From: a virus
Strand: one strand, 5' to 3'
Length of the DNA: 28,112 nucleotides
Virus record (IMG/VR): IMGVR_UViG_3300048124_000287
Span: 1-28,112 of that record
This document shows, piece after piece, positions 1 through 9,000 of this stretch. Numbering within the stretch: position 1 is the first letter of the stretch; the number at the start of each line of letters is the position of its first letter. Both the position numbers and the translations under genes were made by a program. The notes under the pieces are model-generated. The model was not told the origin of the DNA. It saw only the letters and a list, made by a program, of their open reading frames with translations, and did not search any database.

Positions 1-2
1 TT

Positions 3-2417
3 GAAAATTTTGAAGTAGAAAAAATCAACGTAAGCGCAGAGAGAGCGTGTAAAGATATCTCAGATGTATCTCCTAGCGAAATCATACTGGATGCACAATT
101 ACAGCTTTATGATAAAATAACAACAAAGGAGATAGATACAGCATTAATTCTCTCAGCTAGAGAAAAAATTGAAAAAGAACCTAATTATTCATTCGCGGCA
201 GCCCAACTATTATTAAATACTGTATATAAAGAAGTCTTTAAAGAGGGTGTAGATTCAGATACTTTCAAACTTCAATACAGAAAAAACTTTATACAAAATA
301 TTAAAAAATTAGTTAAACTAAATAGGTTAGACGAAAGATTATTAGACTTCGACTTAATTAAACTATCAGAAGCTATTAAAATACGTCGAGACAAGAACTT
401 TAAATATTTAGGTATCCAAATACTAGCTGACAGATATTTTATAAGGGAAGATAAAAAAATAATGGAAGCCCCTCAAAGTTTCTGGATGAGAGTAGCAATG
501 GGATTAGCTGTTAACGAACAAGACAAAAACGAAAAAGCTATCGAGTTTTATAATTTAATCAGCAGTATGCTGTATACCCCCTCAACCCCAACTTTATTTA
601 ACAGTGGCACAACTCATTCCCAACTCAGCTCTTGCTACCTTAACACTTTTGATGACAGTATTGACGGTATCTTTGACGGTGCTTGGCAAGAAGCTCGCAA
701 GTCAAAATACGCTGGTGGCCTTGGCCTTGATGTTACCCCTTTTCGCTCTACAGGCTCTCATATTCAGGGAACTAATGGTATCTCTAGCGGGCTTGTACCT
801 TGGCTTAAAATATATAACGATCTTTTAGTTGCTGTCAATCAAGGCGGCAAGAGACCAGGTGCAGGATGCGCTTATCTAGAACCTTGGCACTTAGACTTTG
901 AAGATTTCTTAAACTTAAGAAGAAACACTGGAGATGATAGGTTGCGTTGTCATGACATGAATACAGCATCTTGGGTTCCAGATGAATTTATGCGTAGAGT
1001 TCAAAATGAAGGCGCTTGGTATTTCTTTGACCCTAGAGATACAGTTGGTAAAGACGGTAAAACCTTACATGATTGCTTCGGTCAAGACTTCGATGATCGC
1101 TATAATAAACTATGTAAGCAAGCTGACGAAGGTTTAATTAAAAACTACAGAGTTATTCCTGCAAAAGAATTATGGAAAAAGATGCTTAAAGTTTTGTTCG
1201 AAACCTCTCACCCATGGAATACATTTAAAGATCCATGCAATATTCGATATACAAACCAACATGAAGGAACAGTCAGGAGCTCTAATTTATGCACTGAAAT
1301 TACCCTGCACACTAAATCTTCTAAATACAAAAGTGGAGAAAAAACTGAAGTTGGCGAAACCGCAGTTTGTAATTTAGGTTCAGTTAATTTAACTAATCAC
1401 TTAATCGAAAAAACAACCCACGGTGCTTCTAGTTATGCAATTGACTACAATAAACTTAAATCAACCATTCATACCGCAATCAGAATTTTAGATAATGTAA
1501 TTGATATAAATTTTTATCCAACTAAAGAGGCGGAAAATTCCAACCTCAGACATCGGCCAATTGGATTAGGTATGATGGGACTACATGATATACTTCATGC
1601 ACTGAATATCCAAATTGATAGCGATGAAGCTATTAAATTCAACGATAAATTATTCGAGTTCTACTCCTGCCATGCCATTTATGCTAGTTCAAAATTAGCA
1701 AAAGAAAAAGGTTGTTACAAAACCTATGAAGGCTCCCTATGGAGCCAGAACATCCTACCAATCGATTCTTTTAATAATTTAATGGAATACAGAAAGAGCC
1801 AGAAAAAAAGCTCTGAAACAATTAAGGATTGGGAAAAAGTCAGAAAGCATATCTCTGAATTTGGAATGAGGAATTCAAATGTTATGGCTATAGCTCCGAC
1901 AGCAACAATTGGTTATATTAATGGAATTGAACAAAGCATTGAGCCTAATTTTTCTGTACTTTTTGTTTATGAAAATAAAAGTGGCAACTTTTACATCACC
2001 AACCCTCATTTCGTTAAAGACATGAAAGATCGAGATCTCTGGTCTCCAGAAATATCAGCTCTAGTTAAAAATGTAGATGGTGATCTTTCTTTACTAAACG
2101 GATCAATCCCTGAAGATTTAAAGACTAAATACAAAACTGCGTTTGATAGAGATATGATTAAACTAATCGAATGTAACTCTGTCCGTCAAAAATGGATAGA
2201 TCAAGCGGTCAGCTTTAATTTATACAACAAAACTACATCTCTTAAATATCTGAATGATATATATATGGCGTCCTGGGAAGCTGGACTCAAAACAACATAT
2301 TATCTAAGGAATAGGGCTGCAAGTAAAGTCGAAAAATCAACAGAAGAATCAAAAGAGCCATCAGCTTGCAGTATCGAAGCAATGAAAAATGGTGAAGCTT
2401 GTGAAAGCTGCCAATAA
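3..2417 (+). CDS. nrdA: Ribonucleoside-diphosphate reductase, alpha subunit (class I), 5'-truncated by window edge
   Basis: This is the large catalytic subunit that reduces ribonucleoside diphosphates to deoxyribonucleotides together with NrdB. The frame is open from base 3 with no stop, and the part before the first internal ATG (462) is already clearly NrdA: the end of an ATP-cone (allosteric activity site) and the alpha-helical domain. The true start is therefore outside the window. Counting base 3 as codon 1, 804 residues are visible. Catalytic features seen: the redox cysteine in SSCYL (C211), the NLCTE active-site loop (N428, C430, E432), the partner cysteine in AVCNLGS (C456), the radical-transfer tyrosine pair in TTYYLR (Y766-Y767), and a C-terminal shuttle CESCQ (C800, C803). 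The Nudix gene overlaps its stop by one base. Oddity: about 600-850 uses CTT, CGC and GGC/GGT codons unlike the surrounding TTA/AGA/GGA. Identification is secure. Confidence 0.97.
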   Translation, partial: ENFEVEKINVSAERACKDISDVSPSEIILDAQLQLYDKITTKEIDTALILSAREKIEKEPNYSFAAAQLLLNTVYKEVFKEGVDSDTFKLQYRKNFIQNIKKLVKLNRLDERLLDFDLIKLSEAIKIRRDKNFKYLGIQILADRYFIREDKKIMEAPQSFWMRVAMGLAVNEQDKNEKAIEFYNLISSMLYTPSTPTLFNSGTTHSQLSSCYLNTFDDSIDGIFDGAWQEARKSKYAGGLGLDVTPFRSTGSHIQGTNGISSGLVPWLKIYNDLLVAVNQGGKRPGAGCAYLEPWHLDFEDFLNLRRNTGDDRLRCHDMNTASWVPDEFMRRVQNEGAWYFFDPRDTVGKDGKTLHDCFGQDFDDRYNKLCKQADEGLIKNYRVIPAKELWKKMLKVLFETSHPWNTFKDPCNIRYTNQHEGTVRSSNLCTEITLHTKSSKYKSGEKTEVGETAVCNLGSVNLTNHLIEKTTHGASSYAIDYNKLKSTIHTAIRILDNVIDINFYPTKEAENSNLRHRPIGLGMMGLHDILHALNIQIDSDEAIKFNDKLFEFYSCHAIYASSKLAKEKGCYKTYEGSLWSQNILPIDSFNNLMEYRKSQKKSSETIKDWEKVRKHISEFGMRNSNVMAIAPTATIGYINGIEQSIEPNFSVLFVYENKSGNFYITNPHFVKDMKDRDLWSPEISALVKNVDGDLSLLNGSIPEDLKTKYKTAFDRDMIKLIECNSVRQKWIDQAVSFNLYNKTTSLKYLNDIYMASWEAGLKTTYYLRNRAASKVEKSTEESKEPSACSIEAMKNGEACESCQ

Positions 2418-2830
2418 TGATTAGACGCCGAGCTGCAGGAGTTGGCATAACTCATAATGGAAACGTTCTTTTAGCCAAAAGGGTAAAGTACTATGAAGGG
2501 CAAAAAATTGCATTCGGCGGTTATTGGTCTATATTTAGTGGTAGCATAGAAGGTGCAGAAAAATCAAGTGAATGTGCCTCTAGAGAATTATGGGAAGAGG
2601 CCCAGATTAAGGTTAATGCAAAAGATTTAAATTTTGTTCATACAATCAAAAGAAAAGATTTAGATCTAGACATTTTCTTTATTAAATCTAATGATATGAT
2701 TTTCCCCATATTAAATGAAGAACATACAGAATACGGTTGGTTTGTCATTAAAGACTTAAAAAGCTTTCCTTATAAATTAGATGAAGAAATAAGGTTTTGT
2801 ATTAAAAAATGGCATGATATGAGCAAGTAA
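2417..2830 (+). CDS. Nudix hydrolase
   Basis: A 137-residue protein with a Nudix box at residues 42-64: G42, E48, then R56-E57-L58-x-E60-E61. This fits GX5EX7REUXEEXGU except that the last Gly is Gln63. Nudix enzymes hydrolyse nucleoside diphosphates linked to another moiety, often damaged or excess (d)NTPs. Next to a ribonucleotide reductase, nucleotide-pool cleaning is the natural inference, but the substrate cannot be read from sequence. The N-terminal strands (residues 5-22) fit the fold. The start ATG shares its A with the nrdA stop (TAATG), so the two are probably translationally coupled. The Glu cluster that binds Mg2+ (E57, E60, E61) is intact, so it should be active despite the Gly-to-Gln change. 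Confidence 0.9.
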   Translation: MIRRRAAGVGITHNGNVLLAKRVKYYEGQKIAFGGYWSIFSGSIEGAEKSSECASRELWEEAQIKVNAKDLNFVHTIKRKDLDLDIFFIKSNDMIFPILNEEHTEYGWFVIKDLKSFPYKLDEEIRFCIKKWHDMSK

Positions 2831-2868
2831 TGTATTTGTAAAAAAATTAAAAATATTATAAATTTAAA

Positions 2869-2903
2869 TTGACTTTTTATTACCTCCATGTTATTCTTAT
2901 AAT
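2869..2903 (+). promoter_or_regulatory. Sigma70-like promoter in front of the secreted W/Y-repeat gene
   Basis: TTGACT at 2869-2874, a 17-nt spacer, then TATTCT at 2892-2897; a second TATAAT (2898-2903) directly abuts the ATG at 2904. With the TATTCT -10, transcription would begin about at the ATG, giving a leaderless message. There is no Shine-Dalgarno. The same TTGACT-N17 layout occurs in front of three other genes in the window. Confidence 0.6.
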
Positions 2904-4019
2904 ATGAAGTTAATTAATGTATTATTATTTTTTCTTACAGCTCAGCTAGTATTTGGCTTCGCTCCTGAATCGTTAAATGGATCTAAATTTAAAGTTAAAG
3001 GCTCTTATACTTTTATACATATTTTACATCCAGATTATTATGATGTAATAACAGAAGGTGTTGATTTTGAATACTCCGCAGAATTTAGTCAGAACAAAAT
3101 ATCCTTAATAGTACCAAATTCTTTCACATACACATATGATTATAATTACCAAAAACAAAGTAATACGTCCGCCTCCATAACGATTTTCACCACTTACGAT
3201 ACAACAATAGAAGGCACCCTCACTTTCGACAAGGAAACAAAAGGCTCTTTTTCTTCTAATGAGTTTTTTGTATCAAAAGAGATTGCCGCCAGCTATGAGT
3301 CCTATTTTACATTCTCCCAACCACTAGATACAAATAATCCTAATAACTGGTATCTCTTAGGAAATTACTGGCATCAACCTTCATCTAATAAGTATGTACA
3401 TAAGGATACATTTTTAAATGGAGAAAATTATATTAAACCAAATGAGAGAAAGATAATAAATGACACTACTATTCCAGCAGATCATTTAAGGTGGTATAAG
3501 TTTGCTAATGAATATTATTGGCAACAAGCTAACGATATATATCTGACAATAGAAGATTATACAGAAGGGAATTTCAATAATGTATTCAAAATGTCTCCAG
3601 AAGAAGTTAATATGATTTTAAATAAAGATACTTCTTGGTATAAATTTGGAAACGAATATTATAATCCAAAATTAAACGTAAGAATAAATGAGAATGAAGT
3701 TGATTCTTCTCAATACGCAGATTTAATTAAAACATACTTTAGCAATGAAATACGATCACCATATTATGGGTATAAATCACAAAATAAAAATCAAGAAGTA
3801 ATAGCCGACCCTAAGTATACTCCAGTAGAAAAAAAATCAGGGTTTTTCTTAAGTGGCGGATGGCTTTACTCCCCTAAGCATGGATGGATTTTTACTAATT
3901 CCCAGATCTATCCATATTTCTGGTTAAATAAAACTCAATCATGGTATTGCTATAAAACTGGAGAAGGTTCCACAATGGTTTACGATTACAAGCTAAATAA
4001 CTGGATTCTAGATTTTTAA
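2904..4019 (+). CDS. Secreted W/Y-repeat protein with bacterial-type W/Y-rich C-terminal tail
   Basis: 371 residues with an N-terminal signal peptide: K2, a hydrophobic core at 4-18, and likely cleavage near residues 18-20. A beta-rich, Thr/Tyr/Ser-rich region follows (about 25-140). Three repeat units then begin with Trp-Tyr at W149, W197 and W245, exactly 48 residues apart; the second and third share WYKF-x-NEYY. The C-terminal 55 residues are rich in Trp, Tyr and Gly (GWLYSPKHGWIF; YPYFW; SWYCY; W367) and, from memory, resemble W/Y-rich tails of exported Verrucomicrobiota/Lentisphaerota proteins. Function is unknown; export to the periplasm or cell surface of the infected host is the inference. 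It has its own promoter and a hairpin immediately downstream, the layout expected of a moron. A minor structural protein or superinfection-exclusion factor are alternatives. Confidence 0.75.
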   Translation: MKLINVLLFFLTAQLVFGFAPESLNGSKFKVKGSYTFIHILHPDYYDVITEGVDFEYSAEFSQNKISLIVPNSFTYTYDYNYQKQSNTSASITIFTTYDTTIEGTLTFDKETKGSFSSNEFFVSKEIAASYESYFTFSQPLDTNNPNNWYLLGNYWHQPSSNKYVHKDTFLNGENYIKPNERKIINDTTIPADHLRWYKFANEYYWQQANDIYLTIEDYTEGNFNNVFKMSPEEVNMILNKDTSWYKFGNEYYNPKLNVRINENEVDSSQYADLIKTYFSNEIRSPYYGYKSQNKNQEVIADPKYTPVEKKSGFFLSGGWLYSPKHGWIFTNSQIYPYFWLNKTQSWYCYKTGEGSTMVYDYKLNNWILDF

Positions 4020-4024
4020 GTGTA

Positions 4025-4047
4025 TAATTAACCACCGAGGTTAATTA
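4025..4047 (+). promoter_or_regulatory. Perfect 9-bp hairpin overlapping the ribosome binding site of the 40-aa gene
   Basis: Arms TAATTAACC (4025-4033) and GGTTAATTA (4039-4047) pair perfectly around a 5-nt loop (ACCGA). GAGG at 4037-4040, the only convincing Shine-Dalgarno I found in the window, lies partly in the loop and partly in the 3' arm, 9 nt before the ATG at 4050. The hairpin could end the upstream transcript, though it lacks a U-tract, or hide the ribosome site until it is opened. It starts 6 nt after the upstream stop codon. Confidence 0.6.
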
Positions 4048-4049
4048 TT

Positions 4050-4172
4050 ATGAAGGAATGGGTAAGAATATTTTTTAGTTTATTAATTTTTCTACTTTCC
4101 TTATTAAGTTTTTACACAGCAGTTATAGGCATAAGCATTTTAGTAAAAGAAATTAACAGTCTCTTCTCATAA
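4050..4172 (+). CDS. Small single-pass membrane protein (40 aa)
   Basis: A short reading frame with ATG at 4050 and TAA at 4170-4172. The product begins MKEWVR, has a strongly hydrophobic segment at residues 7-33 rich in Leu, Ile and Phe, and ends with a short polar tail (KEINSLFS). This is one transmembrane helix with a positively charged N-terminus. It is preceded by GAGG at 9-nt spacing and fills the gap between two larger genes. It lies a few genes upstream of the holin and spanin candidates, so a lysis role (small holin, antiholin or accessory) is possible but unproven. The hydrophobic composition and ribosome site argue that it is real. Without homologues the function stays open. Confidence 0.6.
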   Translation: MKEWVRIFFSLLIFLLSLLSFYTAVIGISILVKEINSLFS

Positions 4173-4173
4173 A

Positions 4174-4187
4174 GTGTAATATTCTAT
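4174..4187 (+). promoter_or_regulatory. GTGTAA-type start-proximal element (copy 1)
   Basis: GTGTAATATT followed by four bases and the ATG at 4188. The same ten bases at the same distance precede the ATG at 22731, and close variants precede the start codons at 25023 (+) and 22664 (-). It is probably a phage promoter element. It lies just after the stop of the 40-aa gene. Confidence 0.55.
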
Positions 4188-5339
4188 ATGAGTATTGTGA
4201 GATTTAGCGACTTGCCGCAAAAAAATAATCCTGAGACAGGAGATTTTCTAGTTGGTCACGAGAATACATCTTTTGTTGATGAAAAAAAATATTCAATCAA
4301 AGATATTTTTTCTTTATACTCAGCGCTAGATCAAGAGGTTTCTGGTAAAAGAATTTTTCACGACATAGAATATGCAGGAGGTCTCACTATAGATAATATT
4401 TCTGGTATTGAAAAACAAGTCTCTTCAATAATTAAAAGAAACCCTATAGAATTTATAGGTAGCCCTGGAGACCATTCTACCCCCAGAGTATGGATAAATG
4501 AAATACACTACGATAATAGATGTATAGACGTTAAAGAGTTTGTTGAAGTTTGTGGCCACACAGGAGTAGATCCAAAAAGGCTCACAATTATACATTATAA
4601 CTCTGATGGATATATGCATAGATTACCTGATTTCTGCGAAAAAGATGGCTGCCTAGAGCCGCAACCCCTAACATATACATTAACAGGAGACGTATTCTCA
4701 AATCAAGTAGGCGACTTTGGTTTTGAAATAGCCCCAATGAGTGGTCTATCAAATGACAAGGATTACGGATTTGCATTGGTATATGACTATGAGCAGTCTG
4801 GAGAAAAAATCATACAACTAATTAGTTATGAAGGTAGCGGACACCAATTATCGTTTGTAGGAAAAGATGGCCCAGCTTCAGGATTAAGATCGCACGACAT
4901 AATTGTACATCAAGATCCAGATATGCAAGAAATTTTGTGTGAAGATTTAAGAACACTACAATTGTTTGGAACAGGCAACAGATATTCTGACTTCGAATGG
5001 AGATTCCCCACTTTAAGCCAAACCGAAACCAGTGGTTACTTAAACCACGATCAAGGTTTTAGATTCATAGACGGGGATGTAGATAAAAAACCTCTAGAAT
5101 CAAGATTAGGAGTAAATACAAAGCATCCATTAGATACATTACATGTAAAAGGCGGAATAACTGCAGAAGGTAATTTATTAATTTATGGACCAGATTCAGG
5201 TCATTATGGAGAACATAGAAATACAATTGTCAGAATAGAAAATTTACCATCCGAATTAGATTTTCATGAAATACCTCCAAATACTTTATATAGAAGTGGC
5301 CACCACTTAATGGTAAAACCAACAGATTTAAGAGATTAA
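4188..5339 (+). CDS. Tail-fibre-like protein with a lamin-tail domain (LTD)
   Basis: 383 residues, no signal peptide. Residues 1-45 (RFSDLP ... GDFLVGHEN ... KKYSIKDIF) match the short adaptor found at the start of many phage fibre proteins. Residues about 100-292 fit a bacterial-type lamin-tail domain: VWINEIHYDN, EFVEV-x-G-x-x-G-x-D, LTIIHYN, then FGF, DYGFALVYD, LQLFGTG-x-x-Y-x-DF-x-W and a final G-x-L-N-x-x-Q-x-F. Residues 306-332 (LGVNTKHPLDTLHVKGG) are a fibre motif typical of trimeric beta-prism shafts. The gene has a GTGTAA element 14 nt before the ATG, and the holin-like gene follows after 2 nt. The inference is a virion fibre whose LTD sheet domain binds the host or another fibre. 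An actual structural role needs virion proteomics. Confidence 0.75.
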   Translation: MSIVRFSDLPQKNNPETGDFLVGHENTSFVDEKKYSIKDIFSLYSALDQEVSGKRIFHDIEYAGGLTIDNISGIEKQVSSIIKRNPIEFIGSPGDHSTPRVWINEIHYDNRCIDVKEFVEVCGHTGVDPKRLTIIHYNSDGYMHRLPDFCEKDGCLEPQPLTYTLTGDVFSNQVGDFGFEIAPMSGLSNDKDYGFALVYDYEQSGEKIIQLISYEGSGHQLSFVGKDGPASGLRSHDIIVHQDPDMQEILCEDLRTLQLFGTGNRYSDFEWRFPTLSQTETSGYLNHDQGFRFIDGDVDKKPLESRLGVNTKHPLDTLHVKGGITAEGNLLIYGPDSGHYGEHRNTIVRIENLPSELDFHEIPPNTLYRSGHHLMVKPTDLRD

Positions 5340-5341
5340 TT

Positions 5342-5776
5342 ATGGGTCCAATATTAAATACTATATTAGGAGCAGGAATTAAAATAGGAGTAAACCTTTT
5401 AAATGCTTGGTTAATGCAAAAACATCAAGCGCAGTTATTAATGGCCGCTAGAGATAAGTCAATTATAGATGCTTTATTAAAAAACCAATCAGAACAAGCA
5501 AAAGATCCTTTTGTGAAAATAACTCGAAGAATACTATTTATGAGTATTACTTTTACAATGTGCTTCCTAATGATATATTATGCATTCAATCCAGATATAT
5601 CATACGACGTAATTGTCCCAAAAGGCGAAGGTGCCAGATGGGGCATATTTTCCTGGATATTCGGAGGGAAAGAATGGGAAATGGTTCAGATGACAGGAGG
5701 CTTACTATTAAGCTCTTTTTTCGATCTTTGTTTTATGGTGGTAGGTTTTTATGCAGTACCCAGTAAAATGAGATGA
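5342..5776 (+). CDS. Probable holin (GTA-type / three-helix membrane protein)
   Basis: 144 residues. The N-terminal 25 residues are a hydrophobic/amphipathic helix. A charged helix (26-55) leads to a first clear transmembrane segment at about 63-82 (after FVKITRR) and a second at about 117-139 (GGLLLSSFF onward), with a short basic end (KMR). Size, topology and the basic motif before the first segment resemble the three-helix holins of gene-transfer agents and marine phages. Its place directly in front of a probable spanin supports a lysis role: permeabilising the inner membrane at a set time. The start is 2 nt after the fibre stop, and the stop overlaps the next start as ATGA. I do not see an endolysin beside it. 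It could instead be another inner-membrane protein. Confidence 0.5.
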   Translation: MGPILNTILGAGIKIGVNLLNAWLMQKHQAQLLMAARDKSIIDALLKNQSEQAKDPFVKITRRILFMSITFTMCFLMIYYAFNPDISYDVIVPKGEGARWGIFSWIFGGKEWEMVQMTGGLLLSSFFDLCFMVVGFYAVPSKMR

Positions 5777-6084
5777 AATATTTAATTATTATAACATTAT
5801 TACTTTCATCTTGTTTTTCAGCTAACATAAAAAATAGCAACCATTATGATAGTAAAAAAATAATTCCAATACAAAAAATAGACACTAATAGCGATGGCAA
5901 TATATCTATATCAGAAATAAATTCATTCAAAACGAAAAACTTAAATAAAATAGATACAGAAAAAACAACACCTTTTAAAGTTTTTATTATATTAATGATT
6001 TCTGTACTTTTTATATCAGCAAGCCCTTACCTGCTAAACGTAATTCAAAATAAAAATGTCTTTAAGAATAAACAGAAGGAATAA
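5773..6084 (+). CDS. Probable unimolecular spanin with an EF-hand
   Basis: 103 residues with a lipoprotein signal peptide at residues 1-14 (lipobox LSSC, Cys14), a soluble middle (15-66), a transmembrane segment at about 68-91, and a basic tail (KNKNVFKNKQK). A lipidated N-terminus plus a C-terminal membrane helix is the topology of u-spanins such as T1 gp11, which link outer and inner membranes and fuse them in the last step of lysis. Unusually, the periplasmic part holds a canonical EF-hand loop at residues 37-48 (DTNSDGNISISE: D37, N39, D41, N43, S45, E48), predicted to bind Ca2+. It overlaps the holin candidate (ATGA), and the giant gene starts 29 nt before its stop. It implies a Gram-negative-type host with two membranes. 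Confidence 0.65.
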   Translation: MKYLIIITLLLSSCFSANIKNSNHYDSKKIIPIQKIDTNSDGNISISEINSFKTKNLNKIDTEKTTPFKVFIILMISVLFISASPYLLNVIQNKNVFKNKQKE

Positions 6085-9000
6085 TTTCTTAGAGATTAAA
6101 GAAGGCTCTAATTTAAAAATATTTAAATCCATTCCTAAATATTTAAAAAGTGAAATACCTGACCATGATTTCCCTTATCACTTAGGTTATTGCGGCGAAA
6201 CAAACTATGGCCTATATTCAGAGCCATCTTTTCATCATAATCAAGACACGTCTTTTCTAACAAGCTCAGCCGTTAAATTTAATGGTAATGAGTTCCTAGA
6301 AACCAATGAAATTAGCTTGGTTGATAAAAATAATTTTTCAATATCTGCCTGGGTCAAAACAAGCTCGAATCTAGAAGAAGTCTTAATAACCGACACAAAT
6401 TATGAAAACAGCGGTTCTTTTCAATTAAAGTCTAACAATGAAAACAATAGGCCAGAATTTTCCGTTTTTGATGGTACTGGATTTATATCCGTTACAGGAA
6501 ACTCTGGCATCAATGACAATGATTGGCACTTCCTAAATGTAAATTTTTCATGCGACCAAAACACCAAAAATTCTAGTATCGAAATATATATTGACTCAAA
6601 ATTACAAAACTCAAAAAACATAACAGGATTCATAGAGCTAGATAATATAGAAACAAGCGGATCTTTTAATTCTCAAAAAAGTCAACTATACAAACTTTTC
6701 GATAAAGACCACGCCACTTATATAGAAATGTCTGGAAGTCAAGACGAATCCGACTTTTACTTCTCGAATCCAATAACAGGCGGTATAGATAAAATTAGAT
6801 ATAGAGCTATAAATGACAGCGCTGCCTATGGCGAAGTTAAAGCGTCACTAATACTCAAAGACAAAATAACTGAAGAGGTATCAATATTTGATTTTCAATC
6901 TTTTGTATCTTCAAATTTCGACAGTAACAAAGGGGTTAGTAATATAAGTACTATCGCTAAAACACAAACTCCAGCCCCTAACGCTATACCCGAATATGGA
7001 ATTTCCTATAGTCCTGTTAATTTTCTTTTTTCAACTGGCTGCCCAACAGACTGTACTTATTTTAACTTACAAAATAAGACGTGGTTCCCTTTACAAGAAT
7101 ATAATATAGATTATAACCATGAAAACACATACAACAGAGGGTTCTACCCCTTAAGGCCCCAGGATGAAATAGATTACGAAACCGATTCAAATGGCGACAT
7201 TATCGAAAATGAACCGAAGAATATTAAAGCAAACTTCAACACATGGCAGACATACGCTCCATTTCTTTACGGTAGAGATTGGGATACCACCCAATTCCTA
7301 GACAAAGAAATCATAGGTTTCCGTTATAAATATTCTCCTAGTACAACAGAAAACGCAACATTCGGAATGGATTTCTCTAGAATTATAGAGTTTGGCTTGT
7401 ACTTAAAAAATAGCGAATATAATTTACTAGAGACCTCACCACTAAATGGTTTTAGCGGCCTAGTATCTAATCACAATAAATCATTTAACCTCACAATAGG
7501 CTCAACAGCTTCAGAAAATAAAACAAATTTTCTTAATGGATCGATAGATCAAATATTACTTTCTGACAAAACATTAACGCAAGACGAAATAGATTCTTTC
7601 TACTCAGAAAGAGATTCGATCTCATATAGCAGCGAACTGGCCGATGAACTAAAACTTATTTCATGGTATGATTTTTCTAACACTAATATAATTGGGTGGG
7701 ATAGACATAGCAAAGTCACAACCGAACAATTAGTCAGACTTTACAATTTTAATAATACAAGAGAAGATTCCAGCCCTTATGCTATAAAACCCGAACTTTT
7801 CGGCGATCTAAGTTTTTCGACGGAGGTGGTTAAGTTTCCAGGATACGCCGCCTTCTTTAATGGGTCAACTTATTTATTTGATCCAGGAGGCAGAGAGATG
7901 GACTTTCAGTCTAATTTTACAATAGAGTGCTTTATAAACTTTTCTACAGCGCCAAATAATAAGCAAACTATATTATCTTCAAAAAATTTCCAGTCAGATA
8001 GTACATCCATGGAGTATTACTTCATGAATGACAAAATGTATTTTGATATTTATCAATTAGATAATAAAATTATAACTATAGAAAGTGAAAAGCTAAATAT
8101 ATCAACCAACCAATACTACCATATAGCTGTATGTAGAAACAGAAATACAATTAACTTATTTTTCAATCAATCCTTATGTGGCGTAGCAGAACTTCCATTC
8201 TATGTTCCGATTTCTGATACACAAAATGGGTTATATATATCAGATGGGCTTCATGGGTATATTCAAGACTTGAGAATCATTCAAGATTCTGCTTTATATG
8301 AGCCTAATTTATATATAGATGATTTTTATAAAAGGTTAGACAACCAATTTACTGAAAGACATAATTTATATACAACTTCTCATTACCCTCTACATGAATC
8401 AGTAACCATGAGCGATAGTCGGGGAATATATATACCACAAGGACATTACCTAGAAACCGCCAATGATCATAAAGCTTTTAACTTCCACAAGAGAAGTTTT
8501 TCTATTTGTCTTTGGTTTCGATTAGAAAACTTAAATAAATCGGGGTTTGTATTAGGGTCGTGGAATGATGAAGGAGGGTACAGTCATAGTTACGCATTAA
8601 GATATGTTAAAAATTTTAGAAACCAAGTTAATACTTTAGTCTTTCTAGCTTCCGAAGACGGCACCAATTTTAGATCAGTTAAAACCGCTAAGTTAGAAAA
8701 TAATATAATTTCGCCCGAAACCTGGTACTTTACCTCAATTACATATAATGAAGATGATAAATCTCTAAATATGTATTTGTATAACGATACAGAATACATA
8801 GGCTCCACAAGCATGAAAGTTAACTCATTCTTCACAATATCAAGGCGAGATGATTTCCAAATAAATGGAGTAAAACATACAGAGTCTAGCAACACTTTCT
8901 TAGATTTATCGCTCAGTCAATTATTTTTCTCCCATAGAACTTTTTCATTCATAGATGTTCAAAATTTCTGGAACTCAGGAGTTGGAATAACATATGACGA

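Noticed and set aside
46-55. GTGTAAAGAT as another copy of the start-proximal element
   Set aside because: It lies inside nrdA coding sequence and is not followed by an ATG at the fixed distance.
604-828. Hydrophobic 74-codon + strand frame resembling a membrane protein
   Set aside because: It lies within the catalytic core of nrdA in another frame. The Leu-rich composition results from the unusual CTT/GCT-rich codons in that patch.
462-2417. A shorter nrdA starting at the ATG at 462
   Set aside because: The same frame is open to base 3 and encodes recognisable ATP-cone and alpha-domain sequence upstream, so 462 is an internal Met.
5342-6084. A complete lysis cassette including an endolysin
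   Set aside because: Holin and spanin candidates are present, but no muramidase, amidase or peptidase motif was seen in the neighbouring genes or in the giant protein. The endolysin must be elsewhere.
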